DNA from: Phycisphaerales bacterium
Lineage (GTDB): Bacteria > Planctomycetota > Phycisphaerae > Phycisphaerales > UBA1924
NCBI GenBank assembly: GCA_029260345.1
Contig: JAJDDK010000007.1
Span: 294,075-358,074 of the forward strand
Reading direction: 5' to 3'
Length of the DNA stretch: 64,000 nucleotides
The translations under genes were made by a program, and so were the position numbers. The notes below the pieces were generated by a model. That model saw only the letters and a program-made list of their open reading frames with translations. It was not told the origin of the DNA and searched no databases. Below, piece after piece: positions 26,156 through 34,980 of this stretch; the first letter of the stretch is position 1; every line of letters starts with the position of its first letter.

Positions 26156-27075
26156 ACGCGAACCTCCTGACGCGCGTCTGCGAGCGCCATCTCCACCAGT
26201 CGTGCGCACAGCTCCGGCATTTCGAGCGGATCATTGGTGCGGGCCCGCGCCGCCATCGGCACGAGCGAGTGATCCGTGAATCCCGGCATCGTGTTCAGTT
26301 CAAGCAGCCACGGCGTGCCGGAACGATCCAGCATGTAATCCACGCGCGCCAGGTGGCGCACGCCAACCTGCCGCGCCAGCCGCAACGAATCTTCGAGGAG
26401 TTGCGGCGCCACACCGGCGGGTAGCTCCGGATTGATGAGATAGGTCGTGTCGTTGCGCGTGTATTTCGCTTCGTAATCGTACAACCCATCGGCCGGGATG
26501 ATTTCGATAATCGGCAGCGCCTCATCGCCGAGAACACCGACCGTGAGTTCGCGCCCGTCAATGAGCGGCTCAACCATGCAAGTGCGTTCGGATCGCAACG
26601 AATCAGCACGGGCCGCTCGCCACTCATCGACCGTGCGGCAGATATGCAGCCCCACCGTCGAACCATCGCGAATTGGTTTGACGACAACCGGCAACGACAA
26701 CGGGCACACGGAATCGTTCTCATCCAGCACGGCGGCGACCGCGGTGCGCACGCGGCACTGCTGTGCGATGAATTTCAGCGCGATCTTGTCCATCGACAGG
26801 CGCGCGGCGCGCGGACCGGAGCCAACATACGGGCGACCGTCCGCGACGAGGAGATCCTGCATCGGCCCGCCCTCGCCCCAAGCGCCGTGCAGGATCGGAA
26901 CAATGACATCGCCGGGCAAGGCACGAAGCTGTTCGCGCGTCAATGTCTCAACGATGCGCTTTTCAACTTCGAAGCGTCCGCTCGCGGCAATGGCGTCAGC
27001 GACGGCTGTCGCGCCTGCGATGCTCACGTCGCGCTCTCCGCCGATTCCGCCTCCAAGCACCAGCGCCGTTGTCAT
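26152..27075 (-). CDS. ddl: D-alanine--D-alanine ligase
   Basis: Ddl makes the D-Ala-D-Ala dipeptide for peptidoglycan using ATP. ATG 27075, with GGAGG just upstream, gives 307 aa, the normal size. ATP-grasp features are visible: PILHGAWGEGGPMQDLL, VVVKPIRDGSTVGLHI and the magnesium/substrate segment LLELNTMPGFTDHSLVPM. It sits between murB and ftsQ in an overlapping or nearly overlapping run. Its presence implies ordinary D-Ala-D-Ala peptidoglycan in this planctomycete. Confidence 0.95.
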   Translation of the reverse strand: MTTALVLGGGIGGERDVSIAGATAVADAIAASGRFEVEKRIVETLTREQLRALPGDVIVPILHGAWGEGGPMQDLLVADGRPYVGSGPRAARLSMDKIALKFIAQQCRVRTAVAAVLDENDSVCPLSLPVVVKPIRDGSTVGLHICRTVDEWRAARADSLRSERTCMVEPLIDGRELTVGVLGDEALPIIEIIPADGLYDYEAKYTRNDTTYLINPELPAGVAPQLLEDSLRLARQVGVRHLARVDYMLDRSGTPWLLELNTMPGFTDHSLVPMAARARTNDPLEMPELCARLVEMALADARQEVRV

Positions 27076-27124
27076 CGTTCCTCCGTGAAGCTTTCCAAAC
27101 GGCGTGTCGACGCCGCGCAACTGA

Positions 27125-28021
27125 CTAATTCGATCCCTGACGCCGCCAGATGACGACTTCCGTATCCAGCGCGATCCCGCTGTGATCTTGCACGCGTTCG
27201 GCGACTTCTTCGATCAGGTGCAGGACATCTGCCGCACGAGCGCCGGGGTGGGTGATCATGAAGTTCCCGTGGACGCGCGACACTTCGGCGCCGCCAATGC
27301 GCATTCCTTTGCAGCCGGCGCGATCGATCAGCAAACCGGCGCTGATGCGCTCGCCGTTGCGTTCGGGATTGCGGAACACGCATCCCGCGCTCTTCTCAGC
27401 CATCGGCTGTGATTCTTTCTTGTATTTCATCACTTCCTTGAGGCGCGATCGTAGAGCCGTCGCATCGCCCGGCGTTAATTCAATGTCCACCTCGGTGATG
27501 ATCAGTTTTTCCAAACCGCTGTGGCGATAGGCGAACGGAATTTCGTCGCGAAGTCGTTCAAACGGCTGGCCATCGAGCGCGACGCCGCGCACCGCGATCA
27601 CGCTGGCGCTGATTTCACCGAACGCGCCGCCGGCGTTCATACGCACCGCGCCGCCGACCGTTGCGGGAATGCCGCCAAGACACTCCAATCCGCCGAGCCC
27701 ATCGCGAACAAGATCCACAATGAGGCGCGGTAAATTCGTGCCGGCGCCCACTGTCGCAGTGACGCCGCGCTCGCCATTGTCGTGAATCTCAACGCGTTTG
27801 AAGTGCTTCAGCGAAAGCACGACGCCATCGACGCCTTCGTCATCCACAAGCAGATTCGCGCCGTCGCCGAGTATGCGCACGTTGCCTTCGAATGTCTCAA
27901 TCAGTGATCGCACTTCATCAAGAGACTCTGGCTCTGCGTACGCATCCGCGGCGCCACCGATACCAAACCAGGTCTCAATCGGCGCCTGGCGGACAATGCG
28001 TTCGTGAGCGGCGACGGTCAT
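27125..28021 (-). CDS. murB: UDP-N-acetylenolpyruvoylglucosamine reductase
   Basis: MurB is the flavoenzyme that reduces UDP-GlcNAc-enolpyruvate to UDP-MurNAc. ATG 28021 overlaps the murC stop by ATGA; 298 aa. FAD-binding segments ILGDGANLLVDDEG and GLECLGGIPATVGGAVRMNA are present, as is the catalytic region MAEKSAGCVFRNPE. The residue usually written as the proton-donor Ser in SxGSxFxNP is Cys here, a variant for which activity is plausible. The absence of the Tyr loop of type I enzymes suggests the short type II form. Confidence 0.95.
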   Translation of the reverse strand: MTVAAHERIVRQAPIETWFGIGGAADAYAEPESLDEVRSLIETFEGNVRILGDGANLLVDDEGVDGVVLSLKHFKRVEIHDNGERGVTATVGAGTNLPRLIVDLVRDGLGGLECLGGIPATVGGAVRMNAGGAFGEISASVIAVRGVALDGQPFERLRDEIPFAYRHSGLEKLIITEVDIELTPGDATALRSRLKEVMKYKKESQPMAEKSAGCVFRNPERNGERISAGLLIDRAGCKGMRIGGAEVSRVHGNFMITHPGARAADVLHLIEEVAERVQDHSGIALDTEVVIWRRQGSN

Positions 28022-29535
28022 TGGGGCGCCCCGTCCATGAAGCCGCGCGCGACTTTCCAAACCGGGCCGGCGCCCATGACGACGACCGTGTCGCCGGGGC
28101 GGCACACGATCTCAAGTTGTTCGACAATGGCGTCAAACGGGTAAACGTGCATGGCCGCGACGCCGCGCTCGCGGAGGCGATCCACAAGATCCGCCGCGGA
28201 GATCAGTGTTTTCTCAATCTCCGAATCGCGCACAAAGTAAATGTGCGGCACGATGACGAGATCCGCCTGACTGAACGACTGGGCAAACTCGCTCAGCAGA
28301 AACCGCGTGCGGCTGTGCTGGTGGGGCTGAAACACACAGATCAGCCGCGCGTCGGATTCGTTCACACTTTCGTGGGCGCGAATGGCGCGAAGCGTGGCGT
28401 CCACTTCGGTCGGGTGATGGCCGTAATCGTCGTACACGCGCACCGAGCCGCCACCGGTGAGCGCTCGATCGCCGAGGCATTCGGTGCGCCGGTGCACGCC
28501 GCGGAAACCGGACAACCCACGTGCGGCGTCGTTTGCATCAGCGCCGAGTGAAATGGCCAGCGCCATCGCCATGGCGCTGTTGAACATGTTGTGCTCACCG
28601 GGGAGCGGGCACGTCCATTGCGCGATGCGCTTGCCATCGTGAACCAGGCTCGCTTCACGCGGGCCGCGCGCTTCAATGCGCCAGTCCGCTTCGGGCGAGA
28701 AGCCGATGGTTTCCACATCGCAGCGCACGTTGGCGGCGACTTCACGCCGGTGGGCGCTTTCGTGGCCGATGATCAGCTTGCCACCTTCGTCGGCGGGCGC
28801 AATTTGTTGAGCGAACTGCGCGTACGCCTCGACCAGCGCATCAAGTGAGCCGTAGATGTCGAGGTGATCCGCTTCGACGACGCCGATGGAGCCGATGGTC
28901 GGATGCAGATTGTGGAATGATCGATTGAATTCGCACGCTTCGGCGATGAAGACGCCGGGATCTCCAGCGCGCCCGCCGCGCGGAATCGCCGCGGCGCCGA
29001 TGCGATGACCGACGGCCGGGCCGCTCGTATCGTTTGAAAGCTGTGGCACGGTGGCGCCAACGATGACCGAAGGATCAAGCCCTGCTTCAGTCAATGCAAC
29101 CGCGAGCATCGCGGCGGTCGTTGACTTGCCGTGGGCGCCCGCGATGGCGACGCCGGTGCGTCCGGTCATGCAGCGGCCGAGCGCCTGGGCGTAAGTCCAG
29201 ATGGGAAGACGCCGCGAAAGCGCTTCGCGCACCAGCGAATGCTCCGGCTTCACTGCGGCGGAGATGACCACAAGATCGCATGCATCAGGGAGAGCCGCCG
29301 ATTCATCGTCAAGCGTCATCGCGATGCCGTCTCGGATGAGCGCTGCGGTGGTGTCGGAGGCGGTGAGATCCACACCGCTCACAGAGGCGCCGCGCGAGAC
29401 GAATTCGCGGGCCAGGCCCGACATGCCGCACCCGCCGACACCGACGAAGAAACAGCGCGCGCCGGCGAACTCAAACTCGGTCGTGGCGTCGTGCTTCAGG
29501 TCAGTTTGTGTGACGGGCGTTGGTAGGGCGCTCAT
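28018..29535 (-). CDS. murC: UDP-N-acetylmuramate--L-alanine ligase
   Basis: MurC adds L-Ala to UDP-MurNAc. ATG 29535 gives 505 aa. The N-terminal UDP-binding loop FFVGVGGCGMSGLA, the ATP P-loop GAHGKSTT and the C-terminal DDYGHHPTEVDATLRAI motif are all intact. It is the first gene of a run murC-murB-ddl-ftsQ-membrane protein-methyltransferase with ATGA overlaps at most junctions. No ribosome-binding site precedes the ATG, but TACCCT lies 9 nt upstream, consistent with a very short or absent leader. Confidence 0.95.
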   Translation of the reverse strand: MSALPTPVTQTDLKHDATTEFEFAGARCFFVGVGGCGMSGLAREFVSRGASVSGVDLTASDTTAALIRDGIAMTLDDESAALPDACDLVVISAAVKPEHSLVREALSRRLPIWTYAQALGRCMTGRTGVAIAGAHGKSTTAAMLAVALTEAGLDPSVIVGATVPQLSNDTSGPAVGHRIGAAAIPRGGRAGDPGVFIAEACEFNRSFHNLHPTIGSIGVVEADHLDIYGSLDALVEAYAQFAQQIAPADEGGKLIIGHESAHRREVAANVRCDVETIGFSPEADWRIEARGPREASLVHDGKRIAQWTCPLPGEHNMFNSAMAMALAISLGADANDAARGLSGFRGVHRRTECLGDRALTGGGSVRVYDDYGHHPTEVDATLRAIRAHESVNESDARLICVFQPHQHSRTRFLLSEFAQSFSQADLVIVPHIYFVRDSEIEKTLISAADLVDRLRERGVAAMHVYPFDAIVEQLEIVCRPGDTVVVMGAGPVWKVARGFMDGAPQ

Positions 29536-29544
29536 TGCTGCATG

Positions 29545-29550
29545 AGGGTA
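29545..29550 (-). promoter_or_regulatory. TACCCT box before murC start (possible leaderless promoter)
   Basis: GATACCCT on the minus strand ends 9 nt before the murC ATG, in a start region without Shine-Dalgarno sequence. Confidence 0.3.
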
Positions 29551-29615
29551 TCGGCAGAGCGAGCGATCGCGGACCAACAGCGGCGCACGTGTCTCGCTTC
29601 ATTGCGGCAGGCGGG

Positions 29616-29621
29616 TATCGT
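29616..29621 (+). promoter_or_regulatory. TATCGT box 8 nt before start codon (possible leaderless promoter)
   Basis: GGGTATCGT is followed by eight bases and the ATG of the Nudix gene, which has no Shine-Dalgarno sequence. It lies back-to-back with the murC start region. Confidence 0.35.
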
Positions 29622-29629
29622 GTCCGCGA

Positions 29630-30145
29630 ATGAGCACGCTTCCGTACAAAATCGCGGTGCTGTGCGACCTGCGCGATGAGGCGGGGCGCCTGCTGCTTAT
29701 TCACCGCGCCAAGGAACCGAACAAGGGCTTGGTCTCCCCCATCGGCGGCAAACTCGAAACCGCCACCGGCGAAAGCCCGGCGCAATGCGCCCAGCGCGAG
29801 ATTCAAGAAGAAGCCGGAATCATCGTCCCGATCGAGCGACTGCGGCTCGCGGGGATGATCAGTGAGCAAGGCTATCTGGGTCAGGCGCACTGGCTCATGT
29901 TCATTTACCGGGCGATCGGCCCTGTCCAAGTCAACGAAGCGACAATCCGCGAAGGCGACCTCCGCTGGCACGAGTTTGATGAGTTACAGTCGCTCCCGAT
30001 GCCGGAAACGGACCGCAAAGTCATCTGGCCGCTGATTCGGGACCATGAAGACGGGTTTTTCGCCGCCCATATTGATTGCACTGGGCCGCAGATTTGCTGG
30101 ACATTGGAGGAGTCCTTCCGCCATCATGGGAAAGATGTGGGCTGA
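29630..30145 (+). CDS. Nudix hydrolase
   Basis: The 171-aa product carries a Nudix box, GGKLETATGESPAQCAQREI then QEEAGI. The REIQEEAGI half is canonical, but the first part has two extra residues (GKLETATGE rather than G followed by five residues and E), which lengthens the loop before the helix. Residues YKIAVLCDLRDEAGRLLLIHRAKEPNKG show the usual first strands and a substrate-side segment. The substrate, perhaps a nucleoside diphosphate derivative, is unknown. It is divergent from murC and likely monocistronic. Confidence 0.85.
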   Translation: MSTLPYKIAVLCDLRDEAGRLLLIHRAKEPNKGLVSPIGGKLETATGESPAQCAQREIQEEAGIIVPIERLRLAGMISEQGYLGQAHWLMFIYRAIGPVQVNEATIREGDLRWHEFDELQSLPMPETDRKVIWPLIRDHEDGFFAAHIDCTGPQICWTLEESFRHHGKDVG

Positions 30146-30253
30146 ATAACGCCCGTCGCCTGTTTTCGGCGCCAATTGATGATTTCTTGCCAAGGCGCAG
30201 GTACGATTGGGTATTCCGTTTGCATGTTTCGTTGACCATTGAAAGTGCGCTCA

Positions 30254-31357
30254 ATGCCGAATCGCGAATCCCAGACAACAAAGCGGGTGGATCCCTCCGG
30301 CGCGACCGCGCAGTGGATGCCGCTGCGCGAACTGGCGATGAGCGTGCTGACCAGTCAGGTCTGGTTCGATCGCGCCTGCGTGTGGCTCCTAAATCCGGAA
30401 CAACCGAGCCCTGACGAACTGCTCGGCCAGCGCGGCTTCGGCCCTGTCGAAATTCAGGCATGGTGCAATGGCGCCCATCGCGACGCGAGCCTCGTAGCGG
30501 ATGCTCTCGTCGCCGGACGGGCTGGAGGCACGCTCCCTGACACCGGCCTCGGCACCAAAGCCACTGCGGGCGAACACGCCTCCGTCCACGCAGCGCCGGA
30601 GTCACATCCGCAACACCGCTGGTGGCTGGCGATTGTGTCGCGACGGGCCCGCGCCTTCACCGAATCCGAGCGTCAGAGCATCGACATCGCGCTTCGCCAG
30701 CTTCAAACCGCCATGAATCAGCCGGAATCACCGGGGCGATCGAGCGCACTTGCCGGGCATGACGACCGCCCAATTTCAACGGATCTCGCGTTTCACCAGA
30801 CCACATCGCGCCTCGGAATGCCGGTGCGAGAGCTGCTGCGCCGCGTGCGCGACATTCGCGAGCAGCGCTGGCCGCAACTCGAAGACGACGTCACGCACGA
30901 CATGGTCATCGAAGCGGGCGGTGAGCAATTCTGGGTCGTCATCCGGCGCACGCGAGCCGTGGATTTGCCGCGAGCCGCGCAATTGCTCGTCGAATTGCGC
31001 CCCGTCGGCGAGCTGGCCCCTCCCCCCGTCGGCGTGGTCAGTGATGAGCGCATCGCTCAGGCTTTAGCCTTCCTTCACGACCATTTCCATGAGAATCCTT
31101 CGCTGGAGCAGATGGCGGCGGCGGTGCACGTCAGCCCGTTCCACTTCCATCGCGTGTTCACGCGGCTCGTCGGCGAATCGCCCAAGCGATATTTGCAACT
31201 CAAGCAATTGCAGATTTCCAGCGAACTGCTCCGCCGCAGCCATATTCCGATTAGCGAGATCGCGCGGCTCGTCGGATTTACGAGCCACGGGCACTTCAAT
31301 GCGACGTTCCGACGCATTGTGGGCCATGCGCCGACGGAACATCGCCTCGGCGCCTGA
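30254..31357 (+). CDS. AraC-family transcriptional regulator
   Basis: The 367-aa product (start ATG 30254; an upstream TTG at 30239 is less likely) ends in a double helix-turn-helix AraC domain. The first recognition segment follows SLEQMAAAVHVSPFHFHRVF and the second is PISEIARLVGFTSHGHFNAT followed by FRRIVGHAP. The N-terminal 260 residues form two loosely GAF- or PAS-like soluble regions (WFDRACVWLLNPE, EQFWVVIRRTRAV) that may sense a ligand. No typical cupin or sugar-binding motif was seen. Its targets are unknown; the NfeD gene directly downstream on the same strand is a candidate. Confidence 0.85.
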   Translation: MPNRESQTTKRVDPSGATAQWMPLRELAMSVLTSQVWFDRACVWLLNPEQPSPDELLGQRGFGPVEIQAWCNGAHRDASLVADALVAGRAGGTLPDTGLGTKATAGEHASVHAAPESHPQHRWWLAIVSRRARAFTESERQSIDIALRQLQTAMNQPESPGRSSALAGHDDRPISTDLAFHQTTSRLGMPVRELLRRVRDIREQRWPQLEDDVTHDMVIEAGGEQFWVVIRRTRAVDLPRAAQLLVELRPVGELAPPPVGVVSDERIAQALAFLHDHFHENPSLEQMAAAVHVSPFHFHRVFTRLVGESPKRYLQLKQLQISSELLRRSHIPISEIARLVGFTSHGHFNATFRRIVGHAPTEHRLGA

Positions 31358-31413
31358 GGACGAAGCGGCTTTTATTTCCCGAACGCCGCAGGCGACCCCC
31401 CGAAGGGCCGATC

Positions 31414-31419
31414 TATACT
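31414..31419 (+). promoter_or_regulatory. TATACT box 5 nt before NfeD start
   Basis: A near-consensus -10 hexamer ends 5 nt before the GTG chosen as start of the long NfeD gene. It is the closest such box in the window to a start codon and suggests a leaderless transcript. Confidence 0.4.
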
Positions 31420-31424
31420 TGGCC

Positions 31425-33239
31425 GTGAAATCTGATCGACGATCCAGACGTGTCGCCCGCCGACGCCCCCGAGGTCGCCTGCCGCGAGGCGCGTGGGCGG
31501 GTCTGTCGCTCATCGCGCTGGCGCTGCAATTCGTTCCGACGATTGTCGCCGCCCAGGAAGAAGCGGCGCCCATGACCGCCGCGACGACCGCGCCGGTCCC
31601 AGCGTCGCGCCATGCGGAAAACGTGGTCGCGATCACGATTCGCGGCCCCATTGACAAGTGGACGTCCTACAGCGTGCAGCGCCGGCTGAAAGCGGCCGAG
31701 CAAATGGGCGCAGACGCCATCGTCATCGATCTTGATACGCCCGGCGGTGAAATCGGCGCCGTGCTCGAAATCTGCAACGCCATCAAGGGTTCGCCGATCC
31801 CAAACACCGTCGCGTGGGTGAACAGGCAGGCGTATTCCGGCGGCGCGATCATCGCGCTGGCGTGCAAAGAGATTGTGATCAGCGACCCAGCGACCATGGG
31901 CGATGCGGCGCCGATCGCGGTCAGCCCCGTCACGGGTTTGCAGAACCTCGGCGACGTGGAACGAGAAAAACTGCTCCGCCCGCTCCTCACTGAACTCATC
32001 GATTCTGCGCGCCGCAATGGATACGACGAACTGCTCGTACAGGCATTCGTGACGACCGGCGTTGAACTGTGGCTGGTTGAGAACACCAAGACCGGCCAGC
32101 GGTTGTTCGTTGATGAGCGCGAATACAACCTGCTCTTCGATGACGAACCGCAACGCGGACGCGTTGACATCAGCCGCGCCGATCAACCCCCCAGCGCATC
32201 TGGTCGCACCAGCGCCGGCGCCGAGACGGACAATGCGATCCGGCTCGCCTCGCCTGATCTTGGGCGCGGGCTTGAATCCGAAATCGCTGAAGACCTTGAG
32301 TTCAAGGGTTCAGAGAGCCGGCGTCCGATTCTCTCCGGCGCCGACCAGGGCGACTATCGCCTGATTGGGTACGCATGGGATGGCGGACTGCTCACGCTCA
32401 CGACGCAGGATCTGCAGCGTTATGGATTCGCCGAACGCGTCGTGAAAACTGATGAAGAAATGAAGCAATTCTTCGGCGCCAAGACCATCACACGATTGGA
32501 TCGAACCTGGTCCGAGGCGTTGGCGCGCTTCCTCGACAGCTTTGCCGTGAAGGGTTTCCTCGTTGTGATTTTCCTGCTGGCGCTGTTTATGGAAATGGCC
32601 GCGCCGGGCATCGGACTGGCGGGCGGCATTGCGGTTGGATGCCTTGCTCTGCTCGTGGCGCCGCAGTTTTTGGTCGGCGCTGCTTCGTGGTGGGGCATCG
32701 CGGCGATTCTCGCAGGACTACTGCTCATCGGCGTTGAACTCTTTGTGATCCCCGGCTTCGGCGTTCCGGGCGTCGCGGGTGTCATTGCGCTGCTGCTCGG
32801 CTTGCTCGGCGTCATCGTCGGGCCCGGCGGATTCAGCGGACCTGGCGCGCAAGAGGACATTGTCTATGGCGCCGCGACCTTGATGCTGGCGCTCTTCACC
32901 GCCGGTGTCGGCATGTATTTCATCGGCAAGCATTACCGATCGATCCCGCTGTTCAATCGACTTGTGCTCATGGATCACATCGGCGGCGCTGAAGACGCAG
33001 GTGGCATGCTTGGCGCCATGGGTTCGCCCGAGAGCAGCGCTGTCACCGTTGGCGATGTCGGAGTGGCGACGACGCCGCTGCGCCCGGCGGGCACGGCGGA
33101 GTTTGATGATGCGCTCGTTGATGTCGTTTCAGATTTCGGCTTTGTTGAATCGGGGCGCGCGGTGCGCGTGACCAGTGTCGGGCGCTTCCGCGTTGCTGTG
33201 GAGCCGCTGCCGGATGAAGGTCCGGAGGCGACGGCATGA
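31425..33239 (+). CDS. Long NfeD protein: ClpP-like serine protease domain plus membrane and OB domains
   Basis: GTG 31425 gives 604 aa with a signal sequence (AWAGLSLIALALQFVPTIVAAQ). The ClpP/crotonase-like protease domain has DTPGGEIGAV and the putative nucleophile Ser in AYSGGAIIALACKEIV. An insertion follows at about 245-300, then four to five transmembrane helices (for example VKGFLVVIFLLALFMEMAAP, ASWWGIAAILAGLLLIGVEL) and a C-terminal OB-like domain (VESGRAVRVTSVGRFRVAVE). Archaeal relatives cleave stomatin. It overlaps a short NfeD gene by ATGA and is followed by floA, the NfeD-FloA arrangement seen in Bacillus yqeZ-floA. Confidence 0.9.
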   Translation: MKSDRRSRRVARRRPRGRLPRGAWAGLSLIALALQFVPTIVAAQEEAAPMTAATTAPVPASRHAENVVAITIRGPIDKWTSYSVQRRLKAAEQMGADAIVIDLDTPGGEIGAVLEICNAIKGSPIPNTVAWVNRQAYSGGAIIALACKEIVISDPATMGDAAPIAVSPVTGLQNLGDVEREKLLRPLLTELIDSARRNGYDELLVQAFVTTGVELWLVENTKTGQRLFVDEREYNLLFDDEPQRGRVDISRADQPPSASGRTSAGAETDNAIRLASPDLGRGLESEIAEDLEFKGSESRRPILSGADQGDYRLIGYAWDGGLLTLTTQDLQRYGFAERVVKTDEEMKQFFGAKTITRLDRTWSEALARFLDSFAVKGFLVVIFLLALFMEMAAPGIGLAGGIAVGCLALLVAPQFLVGAASWWGIAAILAGLLLIGVELFVIPGFGVPGVAGVIALLLGLLGVIVGPGGFSGPGAQEDIVYGAATLMLALFTAGVGMYFIGKHYRSIPLFNRLVLMDHIGGAEDAGGMLGAMGSPESSAVTVGDVGVATTPLRPAGTAEFDDALVDVVSDFGFVESGRAVRVTSVGRFRVAVEPLPDEGPEATA

Positions 33240-33742
33240 ATGAGGCGTTCCTGCTGTGGGGCTTCGGCCTGTTTGGACTGGCCGTGCTCTTGTTCCTCGT
33301 TGAACTGCTCCTTCCGACGGGCGGCTTGATCGGCGTGCTCGTTGGCGTCTCGGCGATCGCGGGTGTGGTGAGTTTTTTCCGCGCGTCGCAAGCGTGGGGT
33401 TGGTCGAGTTTGGGATTTCTCGTGGTGGTCAGCCCCTTCGCGTTCGCATTTGCGCTGAAGGTGTGGCCACACACACCGGTCGGACGGCGTCTGATACTTG
33501 GATCCACCGACGATGAGCCGGATGACGAAGCCCCGCCGCCGCGCGATGCCCAGGAAGAGATCCTCAAAGCGCTGATCGGCGCCACCGGAGTTGCGATGAC
33601 CGATCTGCGCCCGGTCGGCACGGTGCGCATCGAAGGCGAACGCGTCGAAGCGCTCGCGGAAGGCGGGATGATTCCGGCCGGCGAAGACGTTCGCATCACG
33701 GCCGTCGAAGGCAACCGCATTCGAGTGCGTGCGGCGAAGTGA
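33236..33742 (+). CDS. Short NfeD protein (membrane plus OB fold)
   Basis: The 168-aa product overlaps the long NfeD gene by ATGA. It has two N-terminal transmembrane segments (LLWGFGLFGLAVLLFLVELLL, LIGVLVGVSAIAGVVSFF), a third around GFLVVVSPFAFAFAL, and an OB-fold end (GTVRIEGERVEALAEGGMI, then EDVRITAVEGNRIRV). It lacks the protease domain. Such short NfeD proteins are thought to work with flotillins, here FloA downstream. Confidence 0.85.
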   Translation: MNEAFLLWGFGLFGLAVLLFLVELLLPTGGLIGVLVGVSAIAGVVSFFRASQAWGWSSLGFLVVVSPFAFAFALKVWPHTPVGRRLILGSTDDEPDDEAPPPRDAQEEILKALIGATGVAMTDLRPVGTVRIEGERVEALAEGGMIPAGEDVRITAVEGNRIRVRAAK

Positions 33743-33755
33743 TAATCACTTTTTT
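33737..33755 (+). terminator. Weak hairpin with T-run after the short NfeD gene
   Basis: AAGTG and CACTT flank a 5-nt loop overlapping the stop codon and are followed by five further T residues. The stem is short, but its position before a separate floA promoter fits an attenuating terminator. Confidence 0.3.
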
Positions 33756-33849
33756 GGTCAATTCAGTTTTTCGTCGCCACCAATGGAATTGATTGGCGGC
33801 ATAAACGCTTGCATGATCTGACGCGGCCCGACGCGGCGGCGTTGCCCGG

Positions 33850-33855
33850 TATACT
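33850..33855 (+). promoter_or_regulatory. TATACT -10 candidate for floA
   Basis: CCCGGTATACT lies 59 nt before the floA ATG, which in contrast to many neighbours has its own AGGA ribosome-binding site. No convincing -35 hexamer was seen. Confidence 0.35.
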
Positions 33856-33914
33856 CCCTCGGACTTGGCGGCAGGGCGTCCGCCCGGACGTCTGCACAGA
33901 GAGTGAGGAATTTC

Positions 33915-34925
33915 ATGCATCCTGCATTGATTGGCGTGTTGGTTCTCGGCGGCATTGTGGTGCTGGTGTTCATCTTTGTCCTGGCCCAGTTCATGAATCT
34001 GTACATCCAGGCGTTGGTCTCCGGCGCCAAGGTGGGGCTGTGGGAACTGATCGGCATGCGCCTGCGGAAAGTCGACCCGCGGACGATCGTCTTTTCTCGC
34101 ATTCGAGCCGTGAAGGCGGGCATCCAGATTTCGACGGCGCAGCTTGAGTCGCATTACCTCTCCGGCGGCCGCGTGCCGACGGTGGTGCAGGCGCTCATCG
34201 CGGCGGACCGCGCTCGCATCGAACTGCCGTGGAATCAGGCGTGCGCCATTGACCTCGCCGGGCGTGACATCCTCGACGCCGTGCAGACGAGCGTAAACCC
34301 GAAAGTGATTGATTGCCCAAACCCTTCGATGGGGCGCCCGACGATTGACGCGGTCGCCCAGGACGGCATTCAGCTCAAGGCCCGCGCTCGCGTGACCGTG
34401 CGAGCCAACATCGCCCGCCTCGTCGGCGGCGCCACCGAAGAAACCATCATCGCGCGCGTTGGCGAAGGCATCGTCACCACGATTGGCTCATCCATCACGC
34501 ACAAGAAGGTGCTTGAGAACCCGGACCGCATATCGAAGGTCGTGCTTGAGAAGGGCCTCGACGCCGGCACCGCGTTCGAAATTCTTTCGATCGACATTGC
34601 GGACATTGACGTCGGTGAGAACATCGGCGCCAAGCTTCAGGCGGATCAGGCTGAGGCGGACAAGCGTCGATTCCAGGCGGAAGCCGAAAAGCGCCGCGCA
34701 CTCGCTGTCGCGCTTGAGCAAGAGAACAAGGCGGAGATTCAGAAGAATCGCGCGCTGGTCGTGCTCGCCGAATCCGAAGTGCCCAAGGCCATGGCGGATG
34801 CGTTCCGTCAAGGCAATCTCGGCATCATGGATTACTACAAGATGAAGAACGTGATGGCGGACACCACGATGCGTCAGTCCATCGCAGGCGAAGGCGAGCA
34901 GAAGTCGAATAAGCACAGCGATTGA
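33915..34925 (+). CDS. floA: Flotillin-like protein FloA
   Basis: ATG 33915, with AGGA at 33906-33909, gives 336 aa. A membrane-inserting N-terminal segment ([20 protein letters not shown]) precedes the SPFH-type domain, which has the family's hallmark stretches ([56 protein letters not shown]). An Ala/Glu coiled region and the [13 protein letters not shown] end of FloA/UPF0365 proteins follow. It should organise functional membrane microdomains and is preceded by two NfeD genes, the expected partners. It is distinct from the YqiK-type flotillin at 19534. Confidence 0.95.
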   Translation: MHPALIGVLVLGGIVVLVFIFVLAQFMNLYIQALVSGAKVGLWELIGMRLRKVDPRTIVFSRIRAVKAGIQISTAQLESHYLSGGRVPTVVQALIAADRARIELPWNQACAIDLAGRDILDAVQTSVNPKVIDCPNPSMGRPTIDAVAQDGIQLKARARVTVRANIARLVGGATEETIIARVGEGIVTTIGSSITHKKVLENPDRISKVVLEKGLDAGTAFEILSIDIADIDVGENIGAKLQADQAEADKRRFQAEAEKRRALAVALEQENKAEIQKNRALVVLAESEVPKAMADAFRQGNLGIMDYYKMKNVMADTTMRQSIAGEGEQKSNKHSD

Positions 34926-34934
34926 GTGCCTTAT

Positions 34935-34957
34935 CCCTCTCTCCCAAAGGGAGAGGG
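34935..34957. repeat. CCCTCTC...GAGAGGG palindrome between floA and MBL gene
   Basis: CCCTCTCTCCC, AAA, GGGAGAGGG forms a hairpin right after floA. Related CCTCTCC/GGAGAGG palindromes recur at 47522-47542, 47666-47684, 47842-47860, 57128-57148 and 57246-57267. It has no T-run, so it is better read as a dispersed repeat than as a terminator. Confidence 0.6.
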
Positions 34958-34968
34958 ACCAATCCGCC

Positions 34969-34974
34969 TATCCT
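34969..34974 (+). promoter_or_regulatory. TATCCT box 6 nt before start codon (possible leaderless promoter)
   Basis: The box is followed by six bases and the ATG of the MBL-fold gene; no Shine-Dalgarno sequence is present. Confidence 0.35.
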
Positions 34975-34980
34975 CTCTGC

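Noticed and set aside
34935..34957. Rho-independent terminator after floA
   Set aside because: The hairpin is good but has no T-run on either strand, and the same palindrome recurs elsewhere, so it is listed as a dispersed repeat.
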